The notes under the pieces were generated by a model, which was given only the letters and a program-made list of their open reading frames with translations, made no database searches and was not told where the DNA came from. Position numbers and translations under genes: made by a program. Source: Burkholderiales bacterium (GTDB taxonomy: Bacteria; Pseudomonadota; Gammaproteobacteria; Burkholderiales; Burkholderiaceae_D). Taken from it: a stretch of DNA of 51,685 nucleotides. This document shows positions 38,471 to 49,168 of the stretch, piece by piece. Within the stretch, counting starts at the first letter, position 1. Every line of letters begins with the position of its first letter. Where the stretch lies: the NCBI GenBank assembly GCA_026399895.1, contig JAPLQC010000073.1, forward strand, positions 1 through 51,685, in the 5' to 3' direction.

Positions 38471-39718
38471 ATGTCCATCATCGAAGTACACGTACCGCAG
38501 TTGTCCGAATCTGTCGCCGAGGCGACGCTACTGAACTGGCATAAAAAAGTAGGTGAAGCAGTCGCCCGCGATGAAAACCTGATCGATATCGAGACCGACA
38601 AAGTCGTACTCGAGTTACCTGCGCCTGCGCAGGGTGTAGTGGTCGAGATCGTGAAGCCAGACGGCAGCACTGTGGTGTCAGGCGAAGTCATCGCCAGAAT
38701 CGATACCGAAGCGACTGCCTCAGCCGGCGCGCCCGCGAGTGCACCTGCAGCCGCAAGTTCAGCGCCTAGCCCCGCACCCGCTGCGGCCAAGGCACCTGCC
38801 TCATCTGGCGCGATTGCGATGCCTGCCGCCGCCAAGATTCTGTCAGAAAATCAGATGTCAGCCTCTGCAGTGGCTGGTACCGGCAAAGATGGTCGCGTCA
38901 CCAAGGGTGATGTGAGTCAGGCACTGGCGCAGCCCAAGCCAAGTGCGGCACCTGCACCTGCTGCTGCACGCGTTTTGCTTCCCGAAGTGCCGGCCCAAAT
39001 CGGTCTGGATTTAGGTGATCGTCCTGCGCAGCGCGTGCCGATGAGCCGCTTGCGTGCACGTATCGCCGAGCGCTTGCTTGAGTCGCAAGCGACGAATGCC
39101 ATCCTCACCACCTTCAATGAAGTGAACATGCAGCCGGTGATGGATCTGCGTAACAAGTACAAAGATAAGTTTGAAAAAGAGCACGGCGTGAAACTCGGTT
39201 TCATGTCGTTCTTTGTGAAAGCCGCAGTCGCAGCGCTTAAGAAATACCCCATCCTCAACTCATCGGTGGATGGTAACGATATTGTCTACCACGGCTATTT
39301 CGATGTTGGTATCGCCGTTGGTTCGCCGCGTGGTTTGGTGGTGCCAATTCTGCGGAATGTCGATCAGATGTCGATTGCAGATATCGAGAAAAAGATCGGT
39401 GAGTTTGGTACCAAGGCCAAAGACGGCAAGCTCACGCTGGAGGAACTCTCCGGTGGTACTTTCTCTATCTCCAATGGCGGTGTATTTGGTTCGATGCTCT
39501 CCACGCCGATCATCAATCCACCGCAGTCAGCGATTCTTGGTGTGCATGCCACCAAAGAGCGTGCGGTGGTCGAAGACGGACAGATCGTGATTCGTCCAAT
39601 GAACTATCTTGCGCTCTCGTATGACCACCGCATCATTGATGGCCGCGAAGCGGTGCTCGGTCTGGTAGCGATGAAAGAGGCGTTGGAAGATCCAGCGCGT
39701 CTGCTGCTCGATCTGTAA
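38471..39718 (+). CDS. sucB: Dihydrolipoamide succinyltransferase (E2 of 2-oxoglutarate dehydrogenase)
   Basis: The core acyltransferase, 415 residues. A lipoyl domain at about 1-77 has the lipoylated Lys in IETDKVVLE (about 43). An Ala/Pro-rich linker follows, then the E3-binding domain ([20 protein letters not shown]), a second linker, and the catalytic domain ending with the active-site His in [18 protein letters not shown] 38471 follows ACGGAG; a longer upstream frame is not credible. Confidence 0.97.
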   Translation: MSIIEVHVPQLSESVAEATLLNWHKKVGEAVARDENLIDIETDKVVLELPAPAQGVVVEIVKPDGSTVVSGEVIARIDTEATASAGAPASAPAAASSAPSPAPAAAKAPASSGAIAMPAAAKILSENQMSASAVAGTGKDGRVTKGDVSQALAQPKPSAAPAPAAARVLLPEVPAQIGLDLGDRPAQRVPMSRLRARIAERLLESQATNAILTTFNEVNMQPVMDLRNKYKDKFEKEHGVKLGFMSFFVKAAVAALKKYPILNSSVDGNDIVYHGYFDVGIAVGSPRGLVVPILRNVDQMSIADIEKKIGEFGTKAKDGKLTLEELSGGTFSISNGGVFGSMLSTPIINPPQSAILGVHATKERAVVEDGQIVIRPMNYLALSYDHRIIDGREAVLGLVAMKEALEDPARLLLDL

Positions 39719-39727
39719 GGGGCGGCC

Positions 39728-41152
39728 ATGGCAAAGCATTTTGATGTGGTCGTAATTGGTGGCGGCCCGGGCGGATACATCGCTGCGATTCGCGCGGCCC
39801 AACTTGGACTGACGGTTGTCTGTATCGATGCCTGGCAAAACGCCAAAGGTGGCCCGGCGCTTGGCGGCACATGCACCAACGTCGGCTGTATTCCCTCCAA
39901 GGCCATGCTGCAATCCTCGGAGCATTTCGAGCATGTGCAGCACGGCCTTGCCGAGCATGGTGTCGAGGTTAAGGGCGTCAAGCTCAACCTTGGGCAGATG
40001 CTGGGGCGCAAGGATGGAGTGGTCAAACAAAACAATGACGGCATCCAGTACTTGTTCAAGAAGAACAAGGTATCGTTTTTGCACGGACGTGCATCGTTCG
40101 TTAAGGCCGATGCAGGTGCTTACGAGATTGCAGTATCAGCTCCGGCCAACGAGTCAGTGACCGGTAAACATATCATTGTCGCCACCGGTTCGAATCCGCG
40201 TGCCTTTCCTGATCTGCCGTTTGATGAGCAGCAGATCTTGTCGAACACGGGTGCGCTTGAAATCGATCATGTGCCAAAAAAATTAGGCGTGATCGGCGCG
40301 GGTGTGATTGGTCTTGAGATGGGCAGCGTTTGGCGTCGACTCGGTGCCGAAGTGACCATCCTTGAGGCGCTGCCTACTTTCCTTGGCGCTGTGGATGAAT
40401 CAGTCGCCAGCGAAGCGCATAAGCTGTTCGTCAAGCAGGGTCTGGCCATTGAGATGGGCGTGAAGATCGGCAAAATCAAAACCGGCAAAGGGGTGCGTGT
40501 TGAGTACACCAATGCCAGTGGCGCAGCGCAAGTGCTCGAAGTCGATAAGCTGATTGTCTCGATTGGTCGTGTACCGAATACCGACGGACTCCATTCCGAT
40601 GCGGTTGGTTTGAAACTCGATGAGCGTGGCTTCATCGTGGTGGATGATCATTGCAAAACGAATTTGCCGAATGTCTGGGCAGTGGGCGATGTGGTACGCG
40701 GCCCAATGCTGGCGCACAAGGCAGAGGAGGAGGGCGTTGCTGTCGCCGAGCGTATCGCCGGGCAACATGGCCACGTTAACTTCGACACGATTCCATGGGT
40801 TATTTACACCTCGCCTGAGATCGCTTGGGTGGGCAAAACAGAGCAGCAACTAAAAGCGTCTGGCGTTGCCTATAAGTCGGGTAGTTTTCCTTTTATGGCA
40901 AATGGTCGCGCTCGCGCACTGGGCGACACCTCTGGCTTGGTGAAGTTCCTTGCTGATGCGCAGTCGGATGAAATTTTGGGCGTACATATTGTTGGTCCGA
41001 TGGCCTCTGAACTGATCGCCGAAGCTGTGGTGGCGATGGAGTTTCGTGCCTCGGCCGAGGACATTGCGCGCATTTGCCATGCACATCCCACGCTATCCGA
41101 GGCGACTAAAGAAGCCGCGCTGGCGGTGGATAAGCGCGCCCTTAATTTCTAA
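39728..41152 (+). CDS. lpdA: Dihydrolipoyl dehydrogenase (E3)
   Basis: A FAD disulphide oxidoreductase that regenerates the lipoyl group, 474 residues. FAD motif [20 protein letters not shown], redox-active cysteines in [19 protein letters not shown] motif [20 protein letters not shown], and the C-terminal catalytic His in HAHPTLSEA. It lies 9 bp after sucB, so this copy serves the 2-oxoglutarate complex; a separate E3 for pyruvate dehydrogenase may exist elsewhere. Confidence 0.97.
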   Translation: MAKHFDVVVIGGGPGGYIAAIRAAQLGLTVVCIDAWQNAKGGPALGGTCTNVGCIPSKAMLQSSEHFEHVQHGLAEHGVEVKGVKLNLGQMLGRKDGVVKQNNDGIQYLFKKNKVSFLHGRASFVKADAGAYEIAVSAPANESVTGKHIIVATGSNPRAFPDLPFDEQQILSNTGALEIDHVPKKLGVIGAGVIGLEMGSVWRRLGAEVTILEALPTFLGAVDESVASEAHKLFVKQGLAIEMGVKIGKIKTGKGVRVEYTNASGAAQVLEVDKLIVSIGRVPNTDGLHSDAVGLKLDERGFIVVDDHCKTNLPNVWAVGDVVRGPMLAHKAEEEGVAVAERIAGQHGHVNFDTIPWVIYTSPEIAWVGKTEQQLKASGVAYKSGSFPFMANGRARALGDTSGLVKFLADAQSDEILGVHIVGPMASELIAEAVVAMEFRASAEDIARICHAHPTLSEATKEAALAVDKRALNF

Positions 41153-41156
41153 GCCC

Positions 41157-41645
41157 ATGCACGCGCTGCGCTCTATCGGAAGATGGCGAGGCGGCGCTAG
41201 CGGGCGACGGATCGCTGCTGTGGGCGTAGTGGTCACGCTGCTGATCAGTTGCGCCAGCCAGCCATCTGCCCCGGCAGGACAATTACAGGTGGTATCAACG
41301 GCGCAAGGCAAGCCGCTGACTGGCGCAGCCTGCGTTGTCAGTAATCTGTCGGGCAGCTGGAATGTGCAGACACCCGCTACGGTCATGGTAGGTGAGCCGA
41401 ATGGCGATCTGCGGGTGATCTGCGATCATCCCGGCTACCGCGCCTCCGAGGTGATCTACCGTTTGCCCGGCAGCAGCGTCGGTAGTGGCGGACCACGTGT
41501 CAGCGTGGGTGTTGGTGGTGGCAGTTTTGGCAGCGCGAGTGGCATGGGGATGTCGATGGGTATCGGTTTTCCTTTGGGCTCAGTGCGGCAACGCTATCCT
41601 GCGCAACTCACGGTCGACTTAAGCCCGCTCGGCGACGCGCAATGA
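41157..41645 (+). CDS. Predicted lipoprotein with Gly-rich C-terminus
   Basis: 162 residues. A basic start is followed by a hydrophobic stretch and a lipobox LISC (Cys about 32), so it should be lipid-anchored in the envelope. The mature part has a small domain (two Cys, in GAACVVSNLSGSW and VICDHPGY) and a Gly/Ser-rich stretch (VSVGVGGGSFGSASGMG). I start at ATG 41157, 4 bp after lpdA; longer frames overlap lpdA. The stop overlaps the zapE start by four bases (ATGA). The function is unknown. Confidence 0.78.
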   Translation: MHALRSIGRWRGGASGRRIAAVGVVVTLLISCASQPSAPAGQLQVVSTAQGKPLTGAACVVSNLSGSWNVQTPATVMVGEPNGDLRVICDHPGYRASEVIYRLPGSSVGSGGPRVSVGVGGGSFGSASGMGMSMGIGFPLGSVRQRYPAQLTVDLSPLGDAQ

Positions 41646-42754
41646 ACGTCACAGAGTATTACGAGCTTTCCCTCGCTGAGCGCGACTACAGTGCAGACCC
41701 TTCGCAGCGAGCTGCAGTCGATCGGCTGCAACGCTTGTTTGACGAATGGGTAGCTTACCGTTCCAAACGCTCGACTCGTCTCACCAAATTACTTCGACAT
41801 CCAGATATCCCACGTGGTGTGTATCTTTGGGGTGGCGTTGGCCGTGGCAAATCATTTCTGATGGATTGTTTTCATGCGGTCGTGCCAGTGCAGCGCAAGA
41901 CACGCATACATTTTCATGAGTTCATGCGCGAGGTGCACCATGCGCTGGACGAGCAGAAAGATGTGGAAGATCCCTTATTGGTCGTGGCCGAGCAAATTGC
42001 GCAGCGCTATCGGCTGATTTGTTTTGATGAATTTCATGTCTCCGACATCGCGGATGCGATGATTCTGTACAACCTGCTGCAGCCCTTGTTTGATCACGGG
42101 GTGTCGTTTGTGATGACCTCCAACTACGCGCCCGATGCGCTGTACCCGGATGGCTTGCATCGCGACCGACTGCTGCCGGCGATTGCGCTACTTAAAGATA
42201 AGCTCGATGTGTTGAATGTCGACGCCGGGACAGACTATCGTAAGCGCATCCTGGAGCAGGTCTCGGCCTACCATACGCCCCTGGGCGCGGTGTCTGCCGA
42301 AGCGCTGCAGCACGCTTTTTTCGATCTCGCAGGCGCTGCTGAGGATGATCCCAAGATCAGGATAGAATCGCGAGATCTGCGTTGCATACGGCGCGCTGGT
42401 GGGGTAGTCTGGTTTGATTTCGCGACGCTGTGTGGTACCGCGCGTTCTCAAAATGATTACCTCGAGATAGCGAATCGATTTCACACGGTGATCTTGTCGG
42501 ACGTGCCAAAGATGTCGGCTGAAATGGCCTCCGAGGCGCGTCGATTCACTTGGCTGGTGGATGTGCTGTACGACCATCGGATCAAGTTGCTGATATCTGC
42601 AGAAGTTGCGCCGGAGCTGCTGTTCACCGAGGGTAGTTTTGCCACCGAGTTTCAGCGCGCGGTATCGCGTATCGTCGAGATGCAATCTCGCGAATACAAA
42701 GAGAGCGAGCGTCGACAGTCGGCTGTAGCAATGGTCAGAGAAACTACTGATTGA
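41642..42754 (+). CDS. zapE: Cell division protein ZapE (AFG1-like ATPase)
   Basis: An AAA-type ATPase of the AFG1/ZapE family, 370 residues. Walker A is GGVGRGKSFLMD (about 61-72), Walker B is LICFDEFHVSD (about 121-131), and later MTSNYAPDALYPDGL is typical sensor-region sequence. In Escherichia coli ZapE binds FtsZ and destabilises its polymers; mitochondrial AFG1 helps membrane-protein turnover. The position after the lpdA block is common in Burkholderiales. Confidence 0.93.
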   Translation: MNVTEYYELSLAERDYSADPSQRAAVDRLQRLFDEWVAYRSKRSTRLTKLLRHPDIPRGVYLWGGVGRGKSFLMDCFHAVVPVQRKTRIHFHEFMREVHHALDEQKDVEDPLLVVAEQIAQRYRLICFDEFHVSDIADAMILYNLLQPLFDHGVSFVMTSNYAPDALYPDGLHRDRLLPAIALLKDKLDVLNVDAGTDYRKRILEQVSAYHTPLGAVSAEALQHAFFDLAGAAEDDPKIRIESRDLRCIRRAGGVVWFDFATLCGTARSQNDYLEIANRFHTVILSDVPKMSAEMASEARRFTWLVDVLYDHRIKLLISAEVAPELLFTEGSFATEFQRAVSRIVEMQSREYKESERRQSAVAMVRETTD

Positions 42755-42770
42755 GCGAAACGGGATATTT

Positions 42771-43289
42771 TTGGCACTGAGAAAAAAGTTTTCGGCATTG
42801 ACTGTTGCTGCCACCTTGTCGCTAGGCTGCGCAATCGTCGGCGCGCAGCCTGTCGCTGCAACAGGCGCTGTGACTAGCGCCGCTGAGCAGGCTTTGGCGA
42901 CCCAATTCCCACCGAAGTCGATTGATACGATTGAACGTGCCAATGCTGCACTTGCTCTGGTGCCGGTTGCCCGTGCTGAAATTGAACGCCGAATCGCTTC
43001 TCAGCGCTTTCAATGCTACGAGGATTTTTTTACCTCGTCCTGCCTGAACGATCTCCGCGATATCGAGCGGCGCGCGAATAAGGCAGTCCGTCGCGTCGAG
43101 GTAGAGGCCAATGCCCTGTTACGACGTGAGCGTGCTGCCGAGCGAGACCGCGCTGTCGCCGAGCGCGAGCGTCGCGCCTCTGAACAACGTGCCAAATCCA
43201 TCTCGATCACCGGTTCTGCTCGCAACGCTGAGAATGCCGGAACGGGTGAGTCTGCGCCTCTCGATCACCGGTTCTGCTCGCAACGCTGA
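42771..43289 (+). CDS. Exported coiled-coil protein, 3' end frameshifted by a tandem duplication
   Basis: 172 residues from TTG 42771 (no ATG available). A signal peptide (about 1-25, ending VGA before QPVAA) is followed by a Cys-containing segment (RFQCYEDFFTSSCLNDLRD) and an Arg/Glu-rich coiled coil to about 145. The end is disturbed. A 58-bp block (43201-43258) is repeated exactly, and since 58 is not a multiple of three the frame shifts and stops after LDHRFCSQR. With one copy the protein would instead end VTPPNESAPADEPRP with a stop at 43365. The function is unknown; a periplasmic location is likely. Confidence 0.75.
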   Translation: MALRKKFSALTVAATLSLGCAIVGAQPVAATGAVTSAAEQALATQFPPKSIDTIERANAALALVPVARAEIERRIASQRFQCYEDFFTSSCLNDLRDIERRANKAVRRVEVEANALLRRERAAERDRAVAERERRASEQRAKSISITGSARNAENAGTGESAPLDHRFCSQR

Positions 43290-43316
43290 GAATGCCGGAA
43301 CGGGTGAGTCTGCGCC
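43201..43316 (+). repeat. Perfect 58-bp tandem duplication
   Basis: Copy 1 is 43201-43258 and copy 2 is 43259-43316; both start TCTCGATCACCGG and end GAGTCTGCGCC, and I find no mismatch. It lies in the 3' end of the exported-protein gene and shifts its frame. Confidence 0.95.
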
Positions 43317-43348
43317 CGTCACCCCGCCCAACGAATCGGCACCCGCAG

Positions 43349-43552
43349 ATGAGCCTCGACCCTGAGCAACTACAGGAACGTATTGTCGCTTTAGAGATTG
43401 AGCATCGCGATCTCGACGAAGCGATCGCGCGTCTGGCCGACCTGCCCACCCGAGATGACTTACTACTCACGCGCTTGAAGAAACGCAAGCTGCAACTCAA
43501 GGATCAGATATTGCAGTTGAAGATGCTGCTGGTTCCTGATATCCCTGCCTGA
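43349..43552 (+). CDS. DUF465 (YdcH-like) family protein
   Basis: A 67-residue helical protein. IEHRDLDEAIARL, then LKKRKLQLKDQI near the end, matches the DUF465/YdcH pattern of two helices forming a small coiled coil. ATG 43349 gives the usual family length; longer frames run through the 58-bp repeat. If the upstream gene had only one repeat copy, its stop at 43365 would overlap this start by 17 bases, suggesting the original pair was coupled. The function is unknown. Confidence 0.85.
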   Translation: MSLDPEQLQERIVALEIEHRDLDEAIARLADLPTRDDLLLTRLKKRKLQLKDQILQLKMLLVPDIPA

Positions 43553-43566
43553 CGACCTATCGCATT

Positions 43567-45552
43567 TTGATCGAAACACCTGCCACTACCGATTCTGTCG
43601 GCATCCATGATGCCGAGGTCGATGCATTGTTTTCCGCAACCGGTCGACTCGCCGACCAAATACCGGACTTCCGACCACGGCAGTCGCAAGCGGACATGGC
43701 TCGCGCAGTGGCGCAGGCAATCTCGACACAATCCACATTACTAGCCGAGGCCGGTACGGGCACTGGTAAGACCTTCGCTTACTTGGTGCCTGCTTTGCTT
43801 TGGGGTGGCAAGGTGATTGTTTCGACAGGTACCCGCAACCTGCAAGATCAGCTCTTCCTGCGCGATATACCGGTTGTGCGTAAGGCACTGAATGCACCGG
43901 TGAGTATTGCGCTGCTGAAGGGGCGCGCGAATTATGTTTGCCATTTTCACCTCGACCGTACGCTGCAAAATGGACGTCTGACGGCGCGTGAGGATGTTGG
44001 CTATCTGCGCGAGATTGGGCGCTTTATCAAGACCACGCGTAGCGGTGATAAATCCGAGCTATCGCGTGTCCCTGAAAATGCCTCGGTATGGAATCTGGTG
44101 ACCTCCACCCGCGATAACTGTGCCGGTGCCGAGTGCAAGCACTATCAGGATTGCTTCGTCATGAAGGCCAGACGTGATGCGCAGCAGGCCGATGTGGTCG
44201 TGGTGAATCACCATCTCTTCTTCGCCGATGTGGCGCTGAAAGATACTGGCGTCGCTGAGTTGCTGCCGACTGCAAACACCATTATTTTTGATGAGGCGCA
44301 CCAGCTCCCCGATACTGCTACCTTGTTTTTTGGTGAGACGGTTTCAACCACGCAGCTGATGGAGCTGTGCCGTGATGTACTGGCCGAGGGGCTTGCGCAT
44401 GCGCGCGATGGCGCGGATTGGGGCGCGTTGGTATCCAGCGTCGAGAAGGCAGTGCGTGATCTGCGACTCAGCTTTCCGGTCGAAGGTGCCAAGCTTGCTT
44501 ATCAGCAGATTGCAGACAGCAGCGCGTTTTTCCCCGCGTTAGCGCATCTGAAGGCGATGCTGGCCCATCTGGTGGAGATTTTGGCGACGCAGGCCGAGCG
44601 TGCCGAGACGATTGAGCAGTGCCGCGCACGCGCGTCAGAACTTGGCGTGATGCTGGATCGCTGGAACTTGTCGGTGGCATCAGAAGGTGAGCAAGCCGAT
44701 GTATTGTGGGTCGAGGCGTTTTTGCAATCCTTGCAGCTACACCGAACGCCACTGTCCATAGCACCCATCTTCAACAAACAGCGTGAAGGTGCGCCGCGCG
44801 CCTGGATTTTTACCTCGGCGACGTTGGCGGCAAAAAATGATTTCTCTCATTTCACTTCGCAGATGGGTCTTGAGCTTGCTACTGCCAAAAGCTGGCCGAG
44901 TCCGTTTGACTATGCGCGGCAGGCTTTGCTGTACGTGCCCGCTGATCTGCCTGATCCTAGTTCAATCGCTTACACCGATGCAGTGATCGATGCAGCGCTA
45001 CCGGTGATCGAGTCGGCCGGTGGGCGCGCTTTCTTGCTATGCACCACCTTACGTGCTGTCAGACGCGCCAGCGAGCGGCTACGCGAGATTTTTGCCGAGC
45101 GTCAGCTGCCTTGGCCCTTGCTGGTTCAGGGCGAGATGGGTCGCACGGAGTTGCTCGAGCGCTTCCGCAGCGCTGGCAACGCCGTGCTGGTGGGTAGCCA
45201 GAGCTTTTGGGAGGGTGTTGATGTGCGCGGTGAGGCCTTGTCGGTGGTCATCATCGACAAGTTACCGTTCGCACCACCCGATGATCCGGTGCTGGCGGCG
45301 CGTATCGCCGCGATGGAGCGGCGTGGGCAGAATGGGTTCATGCATCATCAGCTGCCCGAGGCCATCATCTCGCTAAAGCAGGGTGCCGGACGCTTGATTC
45401 GGGATGAGCAGGACCGTGGTGTGCTCGTGATTTGCGATCCGCGGCTCATCTCGAAACCCTATGGCCGTCGGATTTGGCAAAGCCTGCCGCCCTTTGCGCG
45501 GACGCGGGACCTCAAAGAGGTGCAGAATTTTTTGTTGAGCGCGCCGTGTTGA
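43567..45552 (+). CDS. ATP-dependent DNA helicase, YoaA/DinG (XPD-like) type
   Basis: An iron-sulfur superfamily 2 helicase, 661 residues, acting in DNA repair. Motif [17 protein letters not shown] (about 59-74), DEAH box [11 protein letters not shown], and motif [17 protein letters not shown] are clear. Four cysteines between motifs I and II ([21 protein letters not shown]) form the 4Fe-4S site. The start is TTG 43567, the only one that keeps the conserved N-terminus. The length and sequence fit YoaA better than DinG, but the symbol is left open. Confidence 0.9.
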   Translation: MIETPATTDSVGIHDAEVDALFSATGRLADQIPDFRPRQSQADMARAVAQAISTQSTLLAEAGTGTGKTFAYLVPALLWGGKVIVSTGTRNLQDQLFLRDIPVVRKALNAPVSIALLKGRANYVCHFHLDRTLQNGRLTAREDVGYLREIGRFIKTTRSGDKSELSRVPENASVWNLVTSTRDNCAGAECKHYQDCFVMKARRDAQQADVVVVNHHLFFADVALKDTGVAELLPTANTIIFDEAHQLPDTATLFFGETVSTTQLMELCRDVLAEGLAHARDGADWGALVSSVEKAVRDLRLSFPVEGAKLAYQQIADSSAFFPALAHLKAMLAHLVEILATQAERAETIEQCRARASELGVMLDRWNLSVASEGEQADVLWVEAFLQSLQLHRTPLSIAPIFNKQREGAPRAWIFTSATLAAKNDFSHFTSQMGLELATAKSWPSPFDYARQALLYVPADLPDPSSIAYTDAVIDAALPVIESAGGRAFLLCTTLRAVRRASERLREIFAERQLPWPLLVQGEMGRTELLERFRSAGNAVLVGSQSFWEGVDVRGEALSVVIIDKLPFAPPDDPVLAARIAAMERRGQNGFMHHQLPEAIISLKQGAGRLIRDEQDRGVLVICDPRLISKPYGRRIWQSLPPFARTRDLKEVQNFLLSAPC

Positions 45553-45604
45553 GCTGTCTCAAACCACCGCCGCGTTGGGAATGCGTTCAGGTAAAATCGC
45601 GCCG

Positions 45605-46342
45605 ATGAAAATCCTGATCAGCAACGATGATGGCTATCTAGCCCCCGGAATCAACGCCCTTGCTGATCAGCTATCGTCTTTTGCTGACATCGTGGTGGTG
45701 GCACCGGACAGTAATCGCTCCGGCTCCTCAAACTCACTTACGCTCGACCGACCCTTGCGCGTGATGAAGTCCGATAAGGGCTATTTCTCGGTCAATGGCA
45801 CGCCCAGCGATTGCGTCCATATCGCGCTGACCGGATTACTCGACGAACGTCCCGATCTTGTCGTCTCCGGTATCAATCAGGGCCAGAACATGGGCGACGA
45901 TACGCTCTACTCGGGCACCGTTGCTGCTGCCACCGAAGGCTTCCTGTTCGGGATCCCGGCGATTGCTTTCTCTCAGGTTGATCATGGCTGGTCGGAACTG
46001 GCCTCCGCCGCGCGCCTGGCGAAAGATATTGTGCAGCGAAATTTGGATGCGCTGAGCATGCCTTTCCTGCTGAACGTGAATATTCCAAATCGCCCCTACG
46101 CTGCGCTCAACAAGGTGGTGGCCACACGGCTAGGCAAGCGACATGAATCGGAGTCCGTGATTCGCTCGTCTGATCCGCATGGCAATGAGATTTTCTGGAT
46201 TGGTCCGGCGGGAAGAGCCAAGGATGCTGGCGAGGGAACGGATTTTCATGCGACAGAGCAGGGCTGGGTGTCGGTAACACCGTTGCAGATCGATCTGACG
46301 CATGGCCCTCAGTTAGAACGTTTGCGAACGGTGCTGCGATGA
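45605..46342 (+). CDS. surE: 5'/3'-nucleotidase SurE
   Basis: A metal-dependent nucleoside monophosphatase, 245 residues, linked to stationary-phase survival. The N-terminus [16 protein letters not shown] contains the metal-binding Asp pair; [12 protein letters not shown] and [20 protein letters not shown] complete the active site. ATG 45605 fits the family start; an upstream in-frame extension does not. It overlaps pcm by four bases. Confidence 0.96.
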   Translation: MKILISNDDGYLAPGINALADQLSSFADIVVVAPDSNRSGSSNSLTLDRPLRVMKSDKGYFSVNGTPSDCVHIALTGLLDERPDLVVSGINQGQNMGDDTLYSGTVAAATEGFLFGIPAIAFSQVDHGWSELASAARLAKDIVQRNLDALSMPFLLNVNIPNRPYAALNKVVATRLGKRHESESVIRSSDPHGNEIFWIGPAGRAKDAGEGTDFHATEQGWVSVTPLQIDLTHGPQLERLRTVLR

Positions 46343-47208
46343 GCGAGAGCGAAAGCCAACCTAAAAAGCGATTCCCGCTGACGCTTGATTTTGTGACCGG
46401 GCTATCCGGCCGTAGTAAAGCCGCGGCGCACCGAACACACAGCACGCAAACCGCGACCCGCAACGCCATAGAACGCACGCCTAGTGCGCGTCCGGCACCA
46501 ATACCCGCCGTCGCACCCAAGCAGCAGCGTCCGTCGACTATCGCTGAAACGACGTCTGATGTGCCTTTGGTATCTGAGGCAGTACGCAAAGCCATGGTGC
46601 GCAAAATTGCACAGCAGGGTGTCAAGGATGCGGCTGTACTGGCGGCCCTCGAGAGAGTGCCTCGGCACTACTTTTTAGAGCCAGGTCTGGCCTCCCAAGC
46701 TTACGTCGATACCGCCTTACCGATTGGTTACCACCAGACGATTTCCAAGCCCTCGATTGTCGCGCGCATGATCGAGTTACTGCGCGAGGGCGTCGATGGA
46801 AAACTGGGCCGGGTGTTGGAGATCGGTACCGGTTGCGGCTACCAGGCAGCGGTGTTGGCAGAGGTGGCTGATGAGGTCTACTCGATTGAGCGCATGCGGC
46901 CATTGCACGAACTGGCACGCAGCAACTTGCGCGCGCTGTGTATTCCTAATCTGCGGCTGCACTATGGCGATGGTATGTTGGGCTTGCCCCAGTGTGGTCC
47001 GTTCGATGGCATCATTCTGGCAGCGGCTGGCTTGGACGTACCGCAGGCACTTCTGGATCAAATGGCGCTCGGCGGGCGTTTGATTGCGCCGGTCGGTGAG
47101 CGGTCGCAGCGTCTCAAGTTGGTAGTTCGCACCAAGCCGAATGAATGGATGGCGGATTTGCTAGAGCCTTGTCACTTCGTGCCGATGCGGCCGGGTACCT
47201 TTGGCTGA
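46339..47208 (+). CDS. pcm: Protein-L-isoaspartate O-methyltransferase (N-terminally extended)
   Basis: A SAM-dependent repair methyltransferase for damaged aspartyl residues. The catalytic domain starts about residue 80, with [28 protein letters not shown], and the SAM motif [19 protein letters not shown]. At 289 residues it is about 75 longer than the enteric enzyme; the extra start is basic, Ala/Pro-rich and probably disordered. The start overlaps the surE stop (ATGA), which supports the long form. Confidence 0.93.
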   Translation: MSESESQPKKRFPLTLDFVTGLSGRSKAAAHRTHSTQTATRNAIERTPSARPAPIPAVAPKQQRPSTIAETTSDVPLVSEAVRKAMVRKIAQQGVKDAAVLAALERVPRHYFLEPGLASQAYVDTALPIGYHQTISKPSIVARMIELLREGVDGKLGRVLEIGTGCGYQAAVLAEVADEVYSIERMRPLHELARSNLRALCIPNLRLHYGDGMLGLPQCGPFDGIILAAAGLDVPQALLDQMALGGRLIAPVGERSQRLKLVVRTKPNEWMADLLEPCHFVPMRPGTFG

Positions 47209-47254
47209 GCCTTAACCTGAGGCTGGAGCCAATACCGTTTTCTGAGCAGGACCG

Positions 47255-48190
47255 ATGAAGCACACAACGCCAAAAATAGTCGCATTACTCACTGCGGTAT
47301 ACCTGTTGCACGGCTGTGCCGGTGCCCCCGGCAATGCGCCGATCGACGACCGTACTGCCACCCGCGAAAAGAGCAAGGCAACACAGTCCAAGTCGCCGAC
47401 AGCGCAGACAGCTACTGTTGCAGAGCCTGTTGATCCTCCCGGTTTTTACACGGTAAAAAAAGGGGATACGCTGGGCAAGATCGGCAAGCAATTCAGCCAG
47501 TCGGTGCGTGAACTAAGCGACTGGAACCGTTTGTCCGATCCGAACGATATTCGTGTCGGGCAGCAGTTGCGCATCATTCCCCCAGAGGACAACAAGGTCG
47601 CTAGCGTGCCTACCGAAACCGGTATGGAGATGCGTAACCTCGATTCCCAGAACAACAGCAACAACAACCCGGCAGCCGCAGCGACTACGCGTGGTACGGG
47701 CGGTACCAAGAACGGGCCCTTGGGTCGCAAAGTTGTTTATTCCGATCAGGCGTGGGCTGACTTGCAGCGTGGCGAACCGGCGAGGTCGCTAGCAGACACC
47801 CGCAAGCCTGCCGACACGAGCGCACCCGCTGCCGGGCGCTTTATGTGGCCGACCGAAGGCAAGATCATTCGAGGCTTCGATACCTCGCGCAAAGGGATTG
47901 ATATCGCCGGGCAATCCGGACAGCCGATTGTCTCGGTGGGCGAGGGCACCGTGCTCTACGCAAACAATATGCGCGGCTTTGGCAACCTAGTGATCATCGA
48001 TCACCGCGATGGGTTGGTCTCTGCTTACGGGCATAACAAAGCCATTCTGGTCAAGGAAGGCCAAGCGGTCGCCAAAGGACAGCGCATTGCCGAGATGGGC
48101 GATTTAGATGCGGAGTCAGTAAGGCTCCATTTCGAGATTAGGCAGCTGGGCAAGGCGGTTGACCCGATCAGTTTTTTGCCGAGTCGCTGA
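47255..48190 (+). CDS. nlpD: Lipoprotein NlpD (LysM and degenerate LytM domains)
   Basis: A murein hydrolase activator, 311 residues. The lipobox is LHGC (Cys 21). A LysM domain follows at about 66-110 (GFYTVKKGDTLGKIGKQFSQ), then a Gln/Asn/Ala-rich linker and a LytM/M23 domain from about 190. The first zinc His is replaced (RKGIDIAG instead of HxGxD), while LHFEIR keeps only part of the last motif. It should therefore activate an amidase (AmiC in enterics) rather than cut the wall itself. It abuts rpoS. Confidence 0.93.
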   Translation: MKHTTPKIVALLTAVYLLHGCAGAPGNAPIDDRTATREKSKATQSKSPTAQTATVAEPVDPPGFYTVKKGDTLGKIGKQFSQSVRELSDWNRLSDPNDIRVGQQLRIIPPEDNKVASVPTETGMEMRNLDSQNNSNNNPAAAATTRGTGGTKNGPLGRKVVYSDQAWADLQRGEPARSLADTRKPADTSAPAAGRFMWPTEGKIIRGFDTSRKGIDIAGQSGQPIVSVGEGTVLYANNMRGFGNLVIIDHRDGLVSAYGHNKAILVKEGQAVAKGQRIAEMGDLDAESVRLHFEIRQLGKAVDPISFLPSR

Positions 48191-49168
48191 ATGAGCGACC
48201 CATCGGAACAGCCGGATTCACCACCGATGATCCCACTGCAGGATAGTGGGGCGGATCAAAGCGAACTCATCGAAGAGGACGACGCTGCACGGCAACCGAT
48301 CGAGGAACTTCGCGCCTTGCTCAACTCTGAGCTAGCGAGCGATACGACCCAGTATTACCTGACCCGCATCGGCACACGGCCCCTGCTGACGCCCGAGCAG
48401 GAGCGGCATTACGCGACGCTGGCGGCAGAGGGCGATTTCGATGCGCGACAGGTCATGATCGAGCATAACCTGCGCCTGGTTGTCTCGATTGCTAAACATT
48501 ATGCGAATCGCGGACTTGCCTTGCTTGATCTGATCGAGGAAGGCAACCTTGGTTTGATGCATGCGATCGGTAAGTTCGAACCGCAGCGTGGATTTCGTTT
48601 CTCGACCTATGCCACTTGGTGGATACGGCAGAGTGTCGAGCGTGCCATCATGAATCAAGGGCGCATGATTCGGTTGCCGGTGCACCGCGTACGCGAGTTG
48701 AATCTGGTACTGCGTGCCAAATATCACCTTGAGGCGCGTCTCGATGATCAGAAGGATGCACGGCTTGAAGATATCGCCCATCTGGTAGAGCGCAGTGTTG
48801 ATGAGGTGCGCGAGATACTCGGCTTGGCCGAGCCAGTATCTTCGCTCGACACACCGTTGCCAAGCGATGCGAATGCCAGTCTGTTGGATTTGGTCGCAGA
48901 TATCGCCGCCGAGGCGCCAGACGTTCACGTCGAGCAGCAGGAAATGACTCACATGGTGCGTCGTTGGATTGATGCCATGCCGATCAAGCAGCGTATCGTG
49001 ATTCTGAGGCGTTTTGGTTTGGATCACGGCACACCCGCGACGCTGGATGAAATCGCCGATGAGCTGGGCGTCACGCGTGAGCGCGTGCGGCAGATTCAGC
49101 AAGATGGTTTGCACAGGCTAAAGCAGGTCATTGCGGCGCGCGGTGTCAGGAAGGATGCATTGCTGTGA
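48191..49168 (+). CDS. rpoS: RNA polymerase sigma factor RpoS
   Basis: The stationary-phase and general stress sigma factor, 325 residues. Region 1.2/2.1 begins with [20 protein letters not shown]. Region 2 is present ([40 protein letters not shown]). Region 4 ends with [20 protein letters not shown]. The start codon is the base after the nlpD stop. In enterics the main rpoS promoter is within nlpD; the same layout suggests the same here, although I did not identify the promoter. Confidence 0.96.
   Translation: MSDPSEQPDSPPMIPLQDSGADQSELIEEDDAARQPIEELRALLNSELASDTTQYYLTRIGTRPLLTPEQERHYATLAAEGDFDARQVMIEHNLRLVVSIAKHYANRGLALLDLIEEGNLGLMHAIGKFEPQRGFRFSTYATWWIRQSVERAIMNQGRMIRLPVHRVRELNLVLRAKYHLEARLDDQKDARLEDIAHLVERSVDEVREILGLAEPVSSLDTPLPSDANASLLDLVADIAAEAPDVHVEQQEMTHMVRRWIDAMPIKQRIVILRRFGLDHGTPATLDEIADELGVTRERVRQIQQDGLHRLKQVIAARGVRKDALL

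Noticed and set aside
43111..43365. Separate 84-residue gene overlapping the exported coiled-coil protein
   Set aside because: Only its last part, after the second repeat copy, is meaningful: it is the original C-terminus of the frameshifted gene.
47830..48190. NlpD as an active M23 endopeptidase
   Set aside because: The first zinc-binding His is missing (RKGIDIAG), as in known NlpD activators, so catalytic activity is not expected.
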